Shown: positions 1 to 8,755 of the stretch, in pieces
How positions within the stretch are numbered: the stretch's first letter is position 1
Layout: the number at the start of each line of letters is the position of its first letter
NCBI RefSeq assembly: GCF_001580535.1
Contig: NZ_LHZA01000132.1
Span: 1 to 37,578, forward strand
Direction: 5' to 3'
DNA from: Acetobacter cerevisiae
GTDB taxonomy: Bacteria; Pseudomonadota; Alphaproteobacteria; Acetobacterales; Acetobacteraceae
DNA: 37,578 nt
Made by a program: the position numbers and the translations under genes
Notes under the pieces: model-generated
The model's database searches: none
Told to the model about the DNA's origin: nothing
Seen by the model: the letters and a program-made list of their open reading frames with translations, nothing else

Positions 1-132
1 CCTCAAAGAATGAGTCCTGAGCCTAGAAAGTGTCCGTGTAAAGCTGTGCATAGAGAGATGGCTATTGATTTGTAATCGCAAGCCAATTTTATCTTCGCAA
101 TTGCGCTTATCAACTCAATAAAATCCCGCACT

Positions 133-161
133 TTGCCATCATTCAGTTTTTCGGATGATAA
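133..161 (+). promoter_or_regulatory. Possible sigma70-like promoter for tolC
   Basis: TTGCCA at 133-138 and TGATAA at 156-161 are separated by 17 bases, which gives a weak match to a housekeeping promoter about 75 bases before the tolC start. The region 1-238 is AT-richer than the genes that follow and holds no convincing coding sequence. This is a by-eye match only, and other -10-like sequences in the region could serve instead. Confidence 0.25.
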
Positions 162-238
162 AAGATAGAAATATGCCTTTCATCGTGGCACGAAGTGGCA
201 ACTATTTATTTGTGCTCTAATTCAGGCAGGAGAAACAA

Positions 239-1672
239 ATGCGGCGTATTTACGGGGTCGGGATGGGCATGGCGGCCATGCTTTGCAGTTCCACTGCGTG
301 GGCCCAGAAGTATGACGGGAGTGGTTCACCCACCTTTATTCCGCATACGCTGCAGGAAGCTCTTGCTTCAGCCTACCTGACCAACCCTACGCTACAGCAG
401 GCACGTGCAACTCTACGCGCAACAGATGAGCAGGTTCCTACAGCACTTGCGGGCTGGCGTCCGACCGTGACAGGGACTGTGGGGTTGACCTATTATAAGG
501 GAACAAACGATTATCAGGGCTCGGCAGATCAGCCTGGCTATCTACGGATTTATGATACACCAGGCTATACAGCGGGCCTGACAATTCAGCAGCCAATTTA
601 TAGCGGGGGCAAAACGACCGCCTCCACGCATCAGGCTGTCAATAAAATTATGGCAGCACGCGCTAATCTGATTTCAGTGGAGCAGCAGGTCTTTAAAAAT
701 GTTGTGAATGCTTATGTGAGCGTTATCGAAGATGAGCAGCTTCTACAGCTCAACATCAATAACGAACGCGTACTGCAGCAACAGCTGCGCGCCACTAATG
801 AACGCTTCAAAGTCGGCGAAATTACCCGGACAGACGTCGCTCAGGCCGAATCTGCTTACGCCTCAGCAAAAGCTACGCGCCAGCAGTCCGAAGGCACCCT
901 CCAGACGGCACAAGCCACCTACATGCAGATTGTAGGGATGGCTCCTCCGCCCAACCTGGTCCCTCCTCAGCCTTTGGTGCTGCCCGTTAAAAACGAACAG
1001 ACTGCGGCAGCCATGGCGGTCAAGAATAATCCTGACGTGATTAATGCTCTTTTTACCGAATCATCGCAGAAAGATGCTGTCGCTGTCGCAATGGCAGCTA
1101 TCATGCCCAAAATTTCGGCAACAGCGGCTTACAGCAGGCAGATTAACCAGAGCCTCAATCATCAAATTGATGAAAATAAATATGCCATGCTGAATTTCAA
1201 TATTCCTGTTTATCAGGGGGGCTCAGAATACGCTGCTGTTCGGCAGGCCAAGCAGCAGGCGCAGGCAGCGCACCGTGAGGTGGATATTCAGCGCAGAACA
1301 GCTGCGCAGGATGCTGTTTCAAACTGGCAGAAGCTGGTTTCTTATCAGGCGGCTATATCGAGCAACCGCGCTGCCATTAAAGCTGGCACCGTCGCGCTTG
1401 ATGGTGTCGAACGACAGGCTATTGTGGGCACCAGCACAACGCTGGAAGTTTTGCAGCAGCAGGAAACACTGCTTCAGGCGCAGGTCGCGCTAGTACAGAG
1501 CCTGAGCAATATGGTCCTTGCGTCCTACAATGTCGCTTCCGCCATCGGCCGCCTGACAGCCGCTGATCTGCAATTGAGCGTCCCGCTCTATGACGACAAA
1601 GCATATTACAAAGCCGTAAAAGACCGTCTATGGGGGCTGAACGACTATGCTGTGAATCAGCCTGGTCGCTAA
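239..1672 (+). CDS. tolC: TolC family outer membrane efflux protein
   Basis: The 477-residue protein is an outer-membrane channel of the TolC/OEP family, which forms trimeric exit ducts for tripartite efflux pumps and type I secretion. A signal peptide is visible (MRRIY, a hydrophobic stretch, then cleavage likely after AWA near residue 22). The body has two related halves rich in Ala and Gln, as expected for the two OEP repeats. The segment LQEALASAYLTNPTLQQARA near residue 40 is typical of the family N-terminus. The length fits TolC homologues. The start is supported by AGGAG six bases upstream of the ATG. No inner-membrane pump or adaptor gene lies next to it, so the partner transporter cannot be read from context. 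A terminator follows at about 1798-1833. Assignment to the family is firm; the specific substrate is unknown. Confidence 0.9.
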   Translation: MRRIYGVGMGMAAMLCSSTAWAQKYDGSGSPTFIPHTLQEALASAYLTNPTLQQARATLRATDEQVPTALAGWRPTVTGTVGLTYYKGTNDYQGSADQPGYLRIYDTPGYTAGLTIQQPIYSGGKTTASTHQAVNKIMAARANLISVEQQVFKNVVNAYVSVIEDEQLLQLNINNERVLQQQLRATNERFKVGEITRTDVAQAESAYASAKATRQQSEGTLQTAQATYMQIVGMAPPPNLVPPQPLVLPVKNEQTAAAMAVKNNPDVINALFTESSQKDAVAVAMAAIMPKISATAAYSRQINQSLNHQIDENKYAMLNFNIPVYQGGSEYAAVRQAKQQAQAAHREVDIQRRTAAQDAVSNWQKLVSYQAAISSNRAAIKAGTVALDGVERQAIVGTSTTLEVLQQQETLLQAQVALVQSLSNMVLASYNVASAIGRLTAADLQLSVPLYDDKAYYKAVKDRLWGLNDYAVNQPGR

Positions 1673-1741
1673 AAACTCACGTCGATTGTCGTCAACAATT
1701 GCTCGGTCTCTGCTCTGGCGCCCTGATTTTTGCCACTTACG

Positions 1742-1792
1742 ATGAAAAGCAGGCGTGTCAGATGTTTCCTGTGCGGAAAGCTGAGACTATAA
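1742..1792 (+). other. Possible 16-codon leader ORF before valS
   Basis: A short frame, ATG to TAA, lies in the tolC-valS gap and ends six bases before the terminator stem, the position expected of an attenuator leader peptide. It contains only one Val codon and has no clear Shine-Dalgarno sequence, so translation is doubtful. Confidence 0.12.
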
Positions 1793-1797
1793 CTCTC

Positions 1798-1833
1798 CAA
1801 AGGCGGGGGCATGAGATGCCTTCCGCCTTTTTG
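1798..1833 (+). terminator. Rho-independent terminator between tolC and valS
   Basis: AAAGGCGG followed by GGGCAT pairs with ATGCC and CCGCCTTT around a GAG loop, with one bulge and G-U pairs, and runs into TTTTT. It ends tolC transcription, or attenuates valS, because only about 20 bases remain before the valS start at 1853. Confidence 0.8.
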
Positions 1834-1852
1834 TGTTTTCTGGTTGGATATC

Positions 1853-4546
1853 ATGCTGAACAAGACTTTTGAGCCTGCTGAGACAGAGAAGAAACTTTAC
1901 GAGCTGTGGGAGAGCGAAAAGGCATTTTCGGCTAACCCGCAGAGCGGCAAGAAGTCGTTCACCATCATGATTCCGCCGCCCAACGTGACCGGCACCCTGC
2001 ACATGGGGCATGCCCTGACCATGACCTTGCAGGACACCTTGGTGCGTTGGAAGCGGATGCAGGGGTTTGACACCCTGTGGCAGCCCGGCACCGACCATGC
2101 TGGCATTGCCACGCAGATGGTTGTCGAGCGGGCTCTGGCCGCAGAAGATACGACCCGGCAGGACTTGGGGCGCGAGGCCTTCGTGCAGCGGGTCTGGAAA
2201 TGGAAAGAAGAGTCGGGCGGCGGCATTACCCGCCAGCTCCGCCGGCTGGGGGCTTCGCTGGACTGGCCGCGTGAGCGCTTCACCATGGACGAAGGTCTGT
2301 CCCGTGCGGTCAAAGAGGTGTTTGTCACCCTCTACAATGAAGGGCTGATTTACCGGGACCGCCGTCTGGTCAACTGGGACCCGATGTTCCGGTCCGCTAT
2401 TTCCGACCTTGAAGTGGAAAGCAAGGACGTCGCCGGTAAGCTCTGGTACATCCGCTACCCGGTGGAGGGCAAACCGGGCGAAACCATTACTGTCGCCACC
2501 ACCCGGCCTGAAACCATGCTGGGCGACGTGGCAGTTGCTGTGCATCCGGAAGATGAGCGTTATGCAGCGCTGGTCGGCCAGTCCGTTCGTCTCCCGCTGA
2601 CAGGACGCCTGATCCCTATCGTGGCCGATCTGCATTCCGACCCGGAAAAGGGCACCGGTGCAGTGAAGATCACGCCGGCACATGACTTTAACGATTTTGA
2701 GGTCGGTCGGCGGCACAACCTGCCCATGCTTTCCATACTGGATGAGCAGGCCCGCGTGGTTCTGGACGAAATTGAAGACGAACTGGCCAGTGTAGACGGC
2801 CTTGCTGACCCGGCTTTTGTGAGAAATCTGGCAGGTGTTTCCCGTGAGGAAGCCCGCAAGAGCATTGTCGCGGAACTGGAAAGACTGGAATGGCTCGAGA
2901 AGATTGAACCGCATCGCCATCAGGTTCCCCACGCAGAGCGGGGCGGGGCGGTTATTGAGCCGCGTCTGACCACGCAGTGGTATTGCGATGCCGGCAAGCT
3001 GGCTGGCCCAGCCATTGAGGCTGTCACCAGCGGTAAGATTTCCTTTGTGCCCAAACAGTGGGAAAACACGTTCTTTGCGTGGATGCGGGACATCCAGCCC
3101 TGGTGCATTTCCCGTCAGCTCTGGTGGGGGCATCGCATTCCGGCGTGGTATGGCCCGGACGGCCACGTATTTGTAGCGCATGATGAAGCTGACGCTCAGA
3201 AGCAGGCCGATGCCCATTATGGTAAGACCGAAACACTGTCTCAGGATGAAGACGTTCTGGATACGTGGTTCTCATCTGGTCTGTGGCCATTTTCCACGCT
3301 GGGCTGGCCGGACAAGACACCGGAACTGGCGCGCTATTACCCGACTGACGTTCTGGTAACCGGCTTCGACATCATTTTCTTCTGGGTCGCCCGGATGATC
3401 ATGATGGGCGAACACTTCATGCATGATGTGCCGTTCCGCGACATTTTCATTCATGGTCTGGTGCGTGATGAACGCGGCCAGAAAATGTCTAAGAGTAAAG
3501 GCAACGGGATTGATCCGCTTGAGCTGATTGATGCCTACGGTGCCGATGCGATGCGCTTCACCATCTGCGCCCTGACAGGCATTGGTCGTGACGTGAAGCT
3601 GGGCCGGAAAAAGGTTGAAGATTACCGCGCCTTTGTCACCAAAATCTGGAATGCGGCCCGCTTCTGTGAAATGAACGGCGTGAAGGCACAGGACGGGTTT
3701 GAGCCGCACAGCGTAACATCCCCGCTCGGCAAGTGGATTATTGCAGAAGCCTCCACAGCCATTCAGGATGCTACCAAAGCTCTGGAAGCCTATCGCTTCG
3801 ATGAATATGCGCTGAGCTGCTATCGCTTTGTCTGGAACCGCTTCTGTGACTGGTTCCTTGAATTCGCAAAGCCTGTTTTTGCGTCCGATGATGCTGCGGA
3901 AGCCGCTGAAATCCGCGCTGTTGCTGCATATGTTCTAGGGATCATTCTGCGGCTGTTGCAGCCCGTCATGCCGTTTGTCACAGATGAGCTCTGGACCGAG
4001 TTCGGCTTTGGCAAGCAGGGTAGCCTGATTTCTGAGGCATGGCCGGAGCCGATTATTCTGACAGGGGCAGAAGCAGCGCAGGCGGAATGTGATCACATCA
4101 TTCGGCTGATTTCTGAAATCCGGACGGTCCGTGCGGAAATGAATGTGCCACCTTCACAGAAGGCCCCGGTCTTCCTGCAGGATGCTGCTCCGGAAACCGT
4201 GGAGCGGGCTGAACGCTGGCAGGAAGCCATTGGCCGCATGGCGCGTGTTTCTCACGTTGCTCCGCAGCAGGGTAACGTGCCGCGTGGTTCTGCTCAGGCT
4301 GTGGTCGATGAAGCGACGCTGATTATTCCGCTGGAAGGGCTGATTGATATTACCGCCGAGCAGGAGCGTCTGAAGAAGGAACTCGCCAAGGCCGACGATG
4401 AAATCGCCAAGACCGAGAAAAAACTCGGAAACGAAAATTTTGTCTCACGCGCTAAACCTGAAATCGTTCAGGAAATGCGGGATCGTCTGGAAGCCCAGCA
4501 GGGTGAAAGTGTTCGCCTGAAAGCGGCACTCGCCCGCATCGCCTGA
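1853..4546 (+). CDS. valS: Valyl-tRNA synthetase
   Basis: This class Ia aminoacyl-tRNA synthetase charges tRNA-Val in the cytoplasm. The 897-residue chain has the HIGH-type motif as HMGH in GTLHMGHALTM near residue 45, the KMSKS motif in GQKMSKSKGNG, an anticodon-binding domain, and a C-terminal coiled coil rich in Glu and Lys (ITAEQERLKKELAKADDEI), which is typical of ValS. The start at 1853 gives MLNKTFEPAE, the usual ValS N-terminus. An in-frame ATG at 1811 lies inside the terminator hairpin and is rejected. No strong Shine-Dalgarno sequence precedes 1853. The gene is followed after 25 bases by msrA on the same strand, so the two may be co-transcribed. Confidence 0.97.
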   Translation: MLNKTFEPAETEKKLYELWESEKAFSANPQSGKKSFTIMIPPPNVTGTLHMGHALTMTLQDTLVRWKRMQGFDTLWQPGTDHAGIATQMVVERALAAEDTTRQDLGREAFVQRVWKWKEESGGGITRQLRRLGASLDWPRERFTMDEGLSRAVKEVFVTLYNEGLIYRDRRLVNWDPMFRSAISDLEVESKDVAGKLWYIRYPVEGKPGETITVATTRPETMLGDVAVAVHPEDERYAALVGQSVRLPLTGRLIPIVADLHSDPEKGTGAVKITPAHDFNDFEVGRRHNLPMLSILDEQARVVLDEIEDELASVDGLADPAFVRNLAGVSREEARKSIVAELERLEWLEKIEPHRHQVPHAERGGAVIEPRLTTQWYCDAGKLAGPAIEAVTSGKISFVPKQWENTFFAWMRDIQPWCISRQLWWGHRIPAWYGPDGHVFVAHDEADAQKQADAHYGKTETLSQDEDVLDTWFSSGLWPFSTLGWPDKTPELARYYPTDVLVTGFDIIFFWVARMIMMGEHFMHDVPFRDIFIHGLVRDERGQKMSKSKGNGIDPLELIDAYGADAMRFTICALTGIGRDVKLGRKKVEDYRAFVTKIWNAARFCEMNGVKAQDGFEPHSVTSPLGKWIIAEASTAIQDATKALEAYRFDEYALSCYRFVWNRFCDWFLEFAKPVFASDDAAEAAEIRAVAAYVLGIILRLLQPVMPFVTDELWTEFGFGKQGSLISEAWPEPIILTGAEAAQAECDHIIRLISEIRTVRAEMNVPPSQKAPVFLQDAAPETVERAERWQEAIGRMARVSHVAPQQGNVPRGSAQAVVDEATLIIPLEGLIDITAEQERLKKELAKADDEIAKTEKKLGNENFVSRAKPEIVQEMRDRLEAQQGESVRLKAALARIA

Positions 4547-4571
4547 TGCCAAACACAGTGAAGGAATGAAC

Positions 4572-5114
4572 ATGTCCCAGTCTATCGTTCTTGGCGGCGG
4601 ATGCTTCTGGTGCATGGAAGCTGTTTTTCGGGACATGGTGGGGATTCTCTCCATCGCTCCCGGTTACGCGGGCGGCCATACGGCAGAACCGACCTATAAA
4701 CAGGTTTGCACCGGCCAAACCGGCCATGCAGAAGTCATTCGGCTGGAGTTCGATCCGAACGTAATCGGATATGATGATGTGCTGAAAATTTTCTTCACAC
4801 TCCACAACCCCACCACTTTGAACCGGCAGGGGGACGATATTGGCACACAATATCGCTCTGCCATTTTCTACGCTGATGAAGGGCAGAAAAACGCTGCCCT
4901 GATGGTTAAGGCGGAAATTGAAAAGGCTGACCTCTGGGATGCGCCGATTGTCACCGAGATTGTCCCGTTAGAGACCTTCTGGCCCGCTGAAGCCATGCAT
5001 TTCGATTACTATGAGCGCAACCCGAACACGGGCTATTGTCAGGCCGTTATTGCACCTAAGGTTGCCAAGGCCCGCAAACTCTATGCGTCCCGCTTCAAAC
5101 GCGCGGACGTCTGA
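4572..5114 (+). CDS. msrA: Peptide-methionine (S)-S-oxide reductase MsrA
   Basis: MsrA reduces methionine-S-sulfoxide in proteins and free methionine, a repair role against oxidative damage that suits an obligate aerobe. The 180-residue protein opens with MSQSIVLGGGCFWCMEA, which carries the family GCFWC motif with catalytic Cys11. Further conserved parts are the PGYAGG stretch and the C-terminal GYCQAVIAPKV. AAGGA at 4561-4565 sits six bases before the ATG at 4572 but directly abuts the ATG at 4566, so 4572 is the better start. The gene converges with the ABC ATPase gene nine bases downstream. A 12-base perfect inverted repeat just after its stop probably ends the transcript. Confidence 0.95.
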   Translation: MSQSIVLGGGCFWCMEAVFRDMVGILSIAPGYAGGHTAEPTYKQVCTGQTGHAEVIRLEFDPNVIGYDDVLKIFFTLHNPTTLNRQGDDIGTQYRSAIFYADEGQKNAALMVKAEIEKADLWDAPIVTEIVPLETFWPAEAMHFDYYERNPNTGYCQAVIAPKVAKARKLYASRFKRADV

Positions 5115-5123
5115 ACTGCTGAC

Positions 5124-6482
5124 TTATTCAGAGATCGCTTCTTCCAGATAGAAGCGATCTCCTTCTTCATCAAAATCAAACAACTCCGCAAAGCGGGCCC
5201 AGCCTATAACCGTCTGGAGCGTCTGCCGCGCGTAGTCAGGTGACATCGCCTCTTCCAGAGCATCCCGGAAGCGATCAGCATTTGCGCTGTGGGACGGGCG
5301 CTCATCCAGCACGGTGCAGATCATTTTAACCAGCGGCACATGATGCAGCAGCGCATGGCTCATGATGGCTTTGCGCTCATCAAGGTCACTCAGCACAAAA
5401 TGCACGCCTTCATTGGTGAGCAGGATGTCACCATCCTCCAGTTCCGCGAGGCCCAGCAACTCAAGGGATTCGCCTAACGGAAACAGGTCATCCAGTTCCA
5501 GTTGCAGCTTTTCTGCCAGCATGGGCAGATCGGCCCGGCCGTTGAGGGGCGGGGCCGCCAAGGCTTCCATCATCCCGATCATCATTGTGATGGAAACCAT
5601 CGGCAAAGCCATCAGGGACGGCGTGGCCTGAACAGCCTGCTTTACGCCCACAGCCAGATCGGCCTCGGAAATAATGGGCGCACGTTGCGTCATCAGCGCA
5701 TAAATATGGTCCACAAACTGGCGGAAGGCTGGATCTTCCCGGTCGCGCGGGTGCGCAAACGGCACCGTCAGGGCATGAGCAATACGACCGGGATTGGAAG
5801 AGAAAATCATGATCCGGTCACAGATCAGAACCGCCTCTTCAATATTGTGCGTCACCACCAGCATGGCCTGAACGGGCAGTTTTTTTTCTGACCACAGCTC
5901 GACCAGATCTGTCCGCAGATTTTCAGCGGTCAACACATCCAGAGCGGAAAACGGCTCGTCCATCAGGAGCAGGTCAGGCTGCACGACCAGTGCGCGAGCC
6001 AGCCCCACACGCTGCTGCATGCCGCCAGAAAGCTCTTTGGGCCATGCGTTCTCGTAGCCGCCAAGGCCAATCAGATCGATGGCGTTTTCCACCCGCCTGT
6101 CGCGCTCTTCGCCCGTAATGCCCTTGGCTTCCAGCCCGAGTGCGACATTTTCTTCCACCGTCATCCACGGGAAGAGCGCAAAGGACTGAAAAACCATGGC
6201 AACACCATCGGCCGGCCCTTTCAGGGGGGTTCCTTTCCAAAGCACCTCACCGGATGAAGGGGAAAGCAACCCAGCCAAAATCCTCAGGAATGTCGATTTT
6301 CCAGAACCCGACCGGCCCAGCAGGCCAACAATCTCTCCCGCATTAAGCGTCAGATTGACATCATCCAGAACCAGCAGATCAACCGCGCTGTCTTTATGGT
6401 AGGACTGACTGACATGCCGTGCCTCAACCAGCGCTGTGACGTATCCGGCTGTCTGATTGTCGGCGAGGGAAGGGGACGTCAT
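5124..6482 (-). CDS. NitT/TauT-type ABC transporter ATP-binding protein with C-terminal AAA-associated domain
   Basis: The first 270 residues form an ABC ATPase of the nitrate/sulfonate/taurine class, with Walker A GRSGSGKST at 56-64, signature LSGGMQQR and Walker B LLLMDEPFSALD. The ATPase would power import through the permease encoded 15 bases upstream. Residues from about 290 to 445 are an added acidic domain (QLELDDLFPLGESLELLGLA and onward) that resembles the AAA-associated C-terminal domain found on some ATPases of this class, where a regulatory role is suspected. This makes the protein 452 residues, far longer than a plain 260-residue ATPase. AGGA seven bases before the ATG supports the start. 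It is the last gene of the ubiE-coaBC-dut-permease-ATPase run. No periplasmic binding protein is nearby, so the substrate is unknown. Confidence 0.88.
   Translation of the reverse strand: MTSPSLADNQTAGYVTALVEARHVSQSYHKDSAVDLLVLDDVNLTLNAGEIVGLLGRSGSGKSTFLRILAGLLSPSSGEVLWKGTPLKGPADGVAMVFQSFALFPWMTVEENVALGLEAKGITGEERDRRVENAIDLIGLGGYENAWPKELSGGMQQRVGLARALVVQPDLLLMDEPFSALDVLTAENLRTDLVELWSEKKLPVQAMLVVTHNIEEAVLICDRIMIFSSNPGRIAHALTVPFAHPRDREDPAFRQFVDHIYALMTQRAPIISEADLAVGVKQAVQATPSLMALPMVSITMMIGMMEALAAPPLNGRADLPMLAEKLQLELDDLFPLGESLELLGLAELEDGDILLTNEGVHFVLSDLDERKAIMSHALLHHVPLVKMICTVLDERPSHSANADRFRDALEEAMSPDYARQTLQTVIGWARFAELFDFDEEGDRFYLEEAISE
5131..5161 (+). terminator. Perfect inverted repeat, likely msrA transcript end
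   Basis: GAGATCGCTTCT at 5131-5142 and AGAAGCGATCTC at 5150-5161 form a 12-base-pair perfect stem with a 7-base loop, 16 bases after the msrA stop. The following CTTCTTC is only partly T-rich, so termination strength is uncertain. The element lies inside the C-terminal codons of the opposing ATPase gene. Confidence 0.45.
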
Positions 6483-6497
6483 GGTTTGGTCCTGTTG

Positions 6498-8255
6498 TCA
6501 GGTCAGTTTCAGGCGGCGGTGAGCGTAATCAGAAAGAGGACGCCAGACCAGCCAGTTGAGGATGAGCACAAACAGCGCCATCACGACAACACCCAGCGCA
6601 ACTTCACTGATGTCGCCTTCGGTCGTGGCCTGCGCAATATAAGCCCCAAGGCCGTGCGCTTTCAGCGTCACATTTCCCCATTGCGCCACTTCTGATGCAA
6701 TAGCGGCATTCCATGCGCCTCCCGAGGCCGCCAGAGCCCCCGTCAGATAATAAGGCGTAATGCCGGGCAAAATGATTTTCCGCCACCAGAGCAGGCCCTT
6801 GACCTCAAAATTTTCCCCGACTTCCAACAGATTGGGCGGGAAAGATGAGGTGCCGACGATGACGTTGAACAGAATGTACCATTGCGCTCCCAGCATCATC
6901 AAAGGAGTAAGCCAGATATCCGGCGCCAGATGAAAATAAATAATGCCCCCCACAAAAATGGGGAAAAACAGGTTGGCAGGGAATGCTGCGCAATATTGCA
7001 CAATCAGCTGCGCCCGATGCGCCCGTGCAGGCTTGAGTCCCAGCCAGACACCCACCGGCACCCAAATAAGTGAGGCCAGACAAAGCATGCTGACAACACG
7101 CAAAAGCGTATAAAACCCCAGCACGACAACGTGCCCAATTTGTCCACGCGTATAGGCGGAGCTGCCGTAAACCCACGCCTGTTCCAGCGCACAGAGAAAG
7201 ATCAGTCCCAGCGCACCCCACCACAGGCCATCTGAGAGCCGCTTTGAAACGGCTGTCTGAGAAGGCTGAAACCGCCCCTGGCGGCGCCCAAGAGGGAGGG
7301 AACCGATCTTGCGCATAAAAAATAGAAACAGATTGATGCCGTTCCGCAGGAGACGTGTGCGACGAAGCAGCCGAAGCACCCAGGGTTCTGCCAGAACTTC
7401 ATCCTGCACTGTTGTTTCCAGCCGGAACCGTGAAGCCCAGACGGTGAGGGGGCGAAACAGGACCTGATCATACGCCAGAATAATCACCATCATAGCGAGG
7501 ATGGCTGCCAGAACAGCGCCGATATTTTGCTGGCTGATCGCAACGCCCACGTAGGACCCGATCCCCGGCAGAGCGATCCGGGTGTTGCCGACGGTAAGCG
7601 TTTCTGAATAGACCACCATGAACCAGCCGCCCGCCATGGACATCATGGAATTCCACACGAGCGAGGGAATGGAGCAGGGCACTTCCAGCCGCCAGAATTT
7701 TTGCCAGGCGGTCAACCCGAAGCCTCTTGCGGCTTCTTCAAGTTCTGTCGGGACGCCCCGCAAAGACTGATACATCCCAAAGGCCATATTCCACGCCTGA
7801 GAGGTGAAAATGGTGAAAATGGCGGCCAGTTCGGCCCCCAGCACCTGTCCCGGAAAGAGCCCCAGAAAGAAGGTTACCGTAAAGCTCAGAAAGCCCAGAA
7901 TGGGAATGGACTGGAGGATATCCAGCAAGGGCACCAGAATTTGCGCGGCCCGGCGGCTTTTGGCGGCCAGTGTTGCGTAAAAAAAGGTGAAAACAAGGGA
8001 GAGCCCGAGAGCCGCGAACATCCGCAGAGTGGTCCGCAGAGCGTAGCCGGGAAGATACAGGATATCGAGATGGATCGGACTCTGAGCCGGCGCGGCGAGG
8101 GGTGCCAGCATGTGGCGCACACTGTTGCCAGCCAGAACAGCCAGCCCCACCACGCAAATCAGAAGAAAGGCATCTGCCGTATTCAGGTGGCGCAACGGCA
8201 GACGCGTCGAGGGGTTTTGAGAAGAAAGAGAAAAATCTGGTCGCGCTGCCGTCAT
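6498..8255 (-). CDS. ABC transporter permease with two fused permease domains
   Basis: The 585-residue inner-membrane protein contains two copies of the binding-protein-dependent permease domain, each with about six hydrophobic segments. Each copy has an EAA-type coupling loop: [16 protein letters not shown] near residue 168 and [16 protein letters not shown] near residue 475. One chain therefore supplies both transmembrane halves of the transporter. A basic linker around residues 290-330 joins the halves. The family is the one used for nitrate, taurine and similar substrates, but the cargo cannot be told from sequence. The ATG overlaps the dut stop by four bases (ATGA), which implies translational coupling. 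The partner ATPase gene follows after 15 bases. Confidence 0.87.
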   Translation of the reverse strand: MTAARPDFSLSSQNPSTRLPLRHLNTADAFLLICVVGLAVLAGNSVRHMLAPLAAPAQSPIHLDILYLPGYALRTTLRMFAALGLSLVFTFFYATLAAKSRRAAQILVPLLDILQSIPILGFLSFTVTFFLGLFPGQVLGAELAAIFTIFTSQAWNMAFGMYQSLRGVPTELEEAARGFGLTAWQKFWRLEVPCSIPSLVWNSMMSMAGGWFMVVYSETLTVGNTRIALPGIGSYVGVAISQQNIGAVLAAILAMMVIILAYDQVLFRPLTVWASRFRLETTVQDEVLAEPWVLRLLRRTRLLRNGINLFLFFMRKIGSLPLGRRQGRFQPSQTAVSKRLSDGLWWGALGLIFLCALEQAWVYGSSAYTRGQIGHVVVLGFYTLLRVVSMLCLASLIWVPVGVWLGLKPARAHRAQLIVQYCAAFPANLFFPIFVGGIIYFHLAPDIWLTPLMMLGAQWYILFNVIVGTSSFPPNLLEVGENFEVKGLLWWRKIILPGITPYYLTGALAASGGAWNAAIASEVAQWGNVTLKAHGLGAYIAQATTEGDISEVALGVVVMALFVLILNWLVWRPLSDYAHRRLKLT

Positions 8256-8731
8256 GGCAGGCCGGTTCCCGTACTACCAAAGCCGCCTATGCCGCGGGCT
8301 GTTGCGTCCAGACTGTCACATTCGGCCCAGGAGACGCGCTCAACCGGCGCAATAACAGCCTGAGCAATGCGCATGCCGTGCTCAACGGTAAAGGGCTGAT
8401 CGCCAGCATTCAGAACAATTACCCCGACCTCGCCGCGATAATCTTCATCAATGGTGCCAGGGGAGTTGGGCAGAATAATCCCGTGCTTCAAGGCCAGACC
8501 AGAGCGGGGACGGACCTGCAATTCGTATCCGGGGGGCAGAGCAATACACAGACCCGTCGGGATAACCGTGCGGCCACCGGGCTGGAGCGTGACTGGTTCC
8601 GGCACAGCTGCCAGAAGATCCATCCCTGCTGCACCTGCTGTAGCATAAGATGGCAGTGGCAGATCCTGCCCGTGGGGCAGGCGCTGCACCCGCACTGTCA
8701 GGCCGGTGTTCCGGGATTCAGTTGCAGGCAT
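8252..8731 (-). CDS. dut: Deoxyuridine 5'-triphosphate nucleotidohydrolase (dUTPase)
   Basis: Dut hydrolyses dUTP to dUMP and pyrophosphate, which keeps uracil out of DNA and feeds dTMP synthesis. The 159-residue trimeric-type enzyme shows the ordered dUTPase motifs: [45 protein letters not shown] and the C-terminal Gly-rich arm [14 protein letters not shown] lies six bases before the ATG at 8731. An ATG four codons further upstream (8743) has poorer spacing and is not preferred. The gene sits 24 bases downstream of coaBC, and its stop overlaps the permease start by four bases. The coaBC-dut pairing is common in bacteria; the ABC genes behind it are the unusual part. Confidence 0.95.
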   Translation of the reverse strand: MPATESRNTGLTVRVQRLPHGQDLPLPSYATAGAAGMDLLAAVPEPVTLQPGGRTVIPTGLCIALPPGYELQVRPRSGLALKHGIILPNSPGTIDEDYRGEVGVIVLNAGDQPFTVEHGMRIAQAVIAPVERVSWAECDSLDATARGIGGFGSTGTGLP

Positions 8732-8755
8732 CAGGCACTCCATATCTCATAATTC

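Noticed and set aside
1..238. Possible tail of an upstream gene at the left edge
   Set aside because: No open frame of useful length or recognisable protein segment was found; it reads as the tolC upstream region.
1811..1852. Upstream in-frame ATG for valS
   Set aside because: The codon lies in the loop of the terminator hairpin and would add a non-conserved Cys-rich extension; the normal ValS N-terminus begins at 1853.
1787..3217. Long open frame of 476 codons on the minus strand across valS
   Set aside because: It lies antisense to the clearly conserved ValS reading frame, has no recognisable motifs, and contains the tolC-valS terminator region; codon bias of the real gene explains it.
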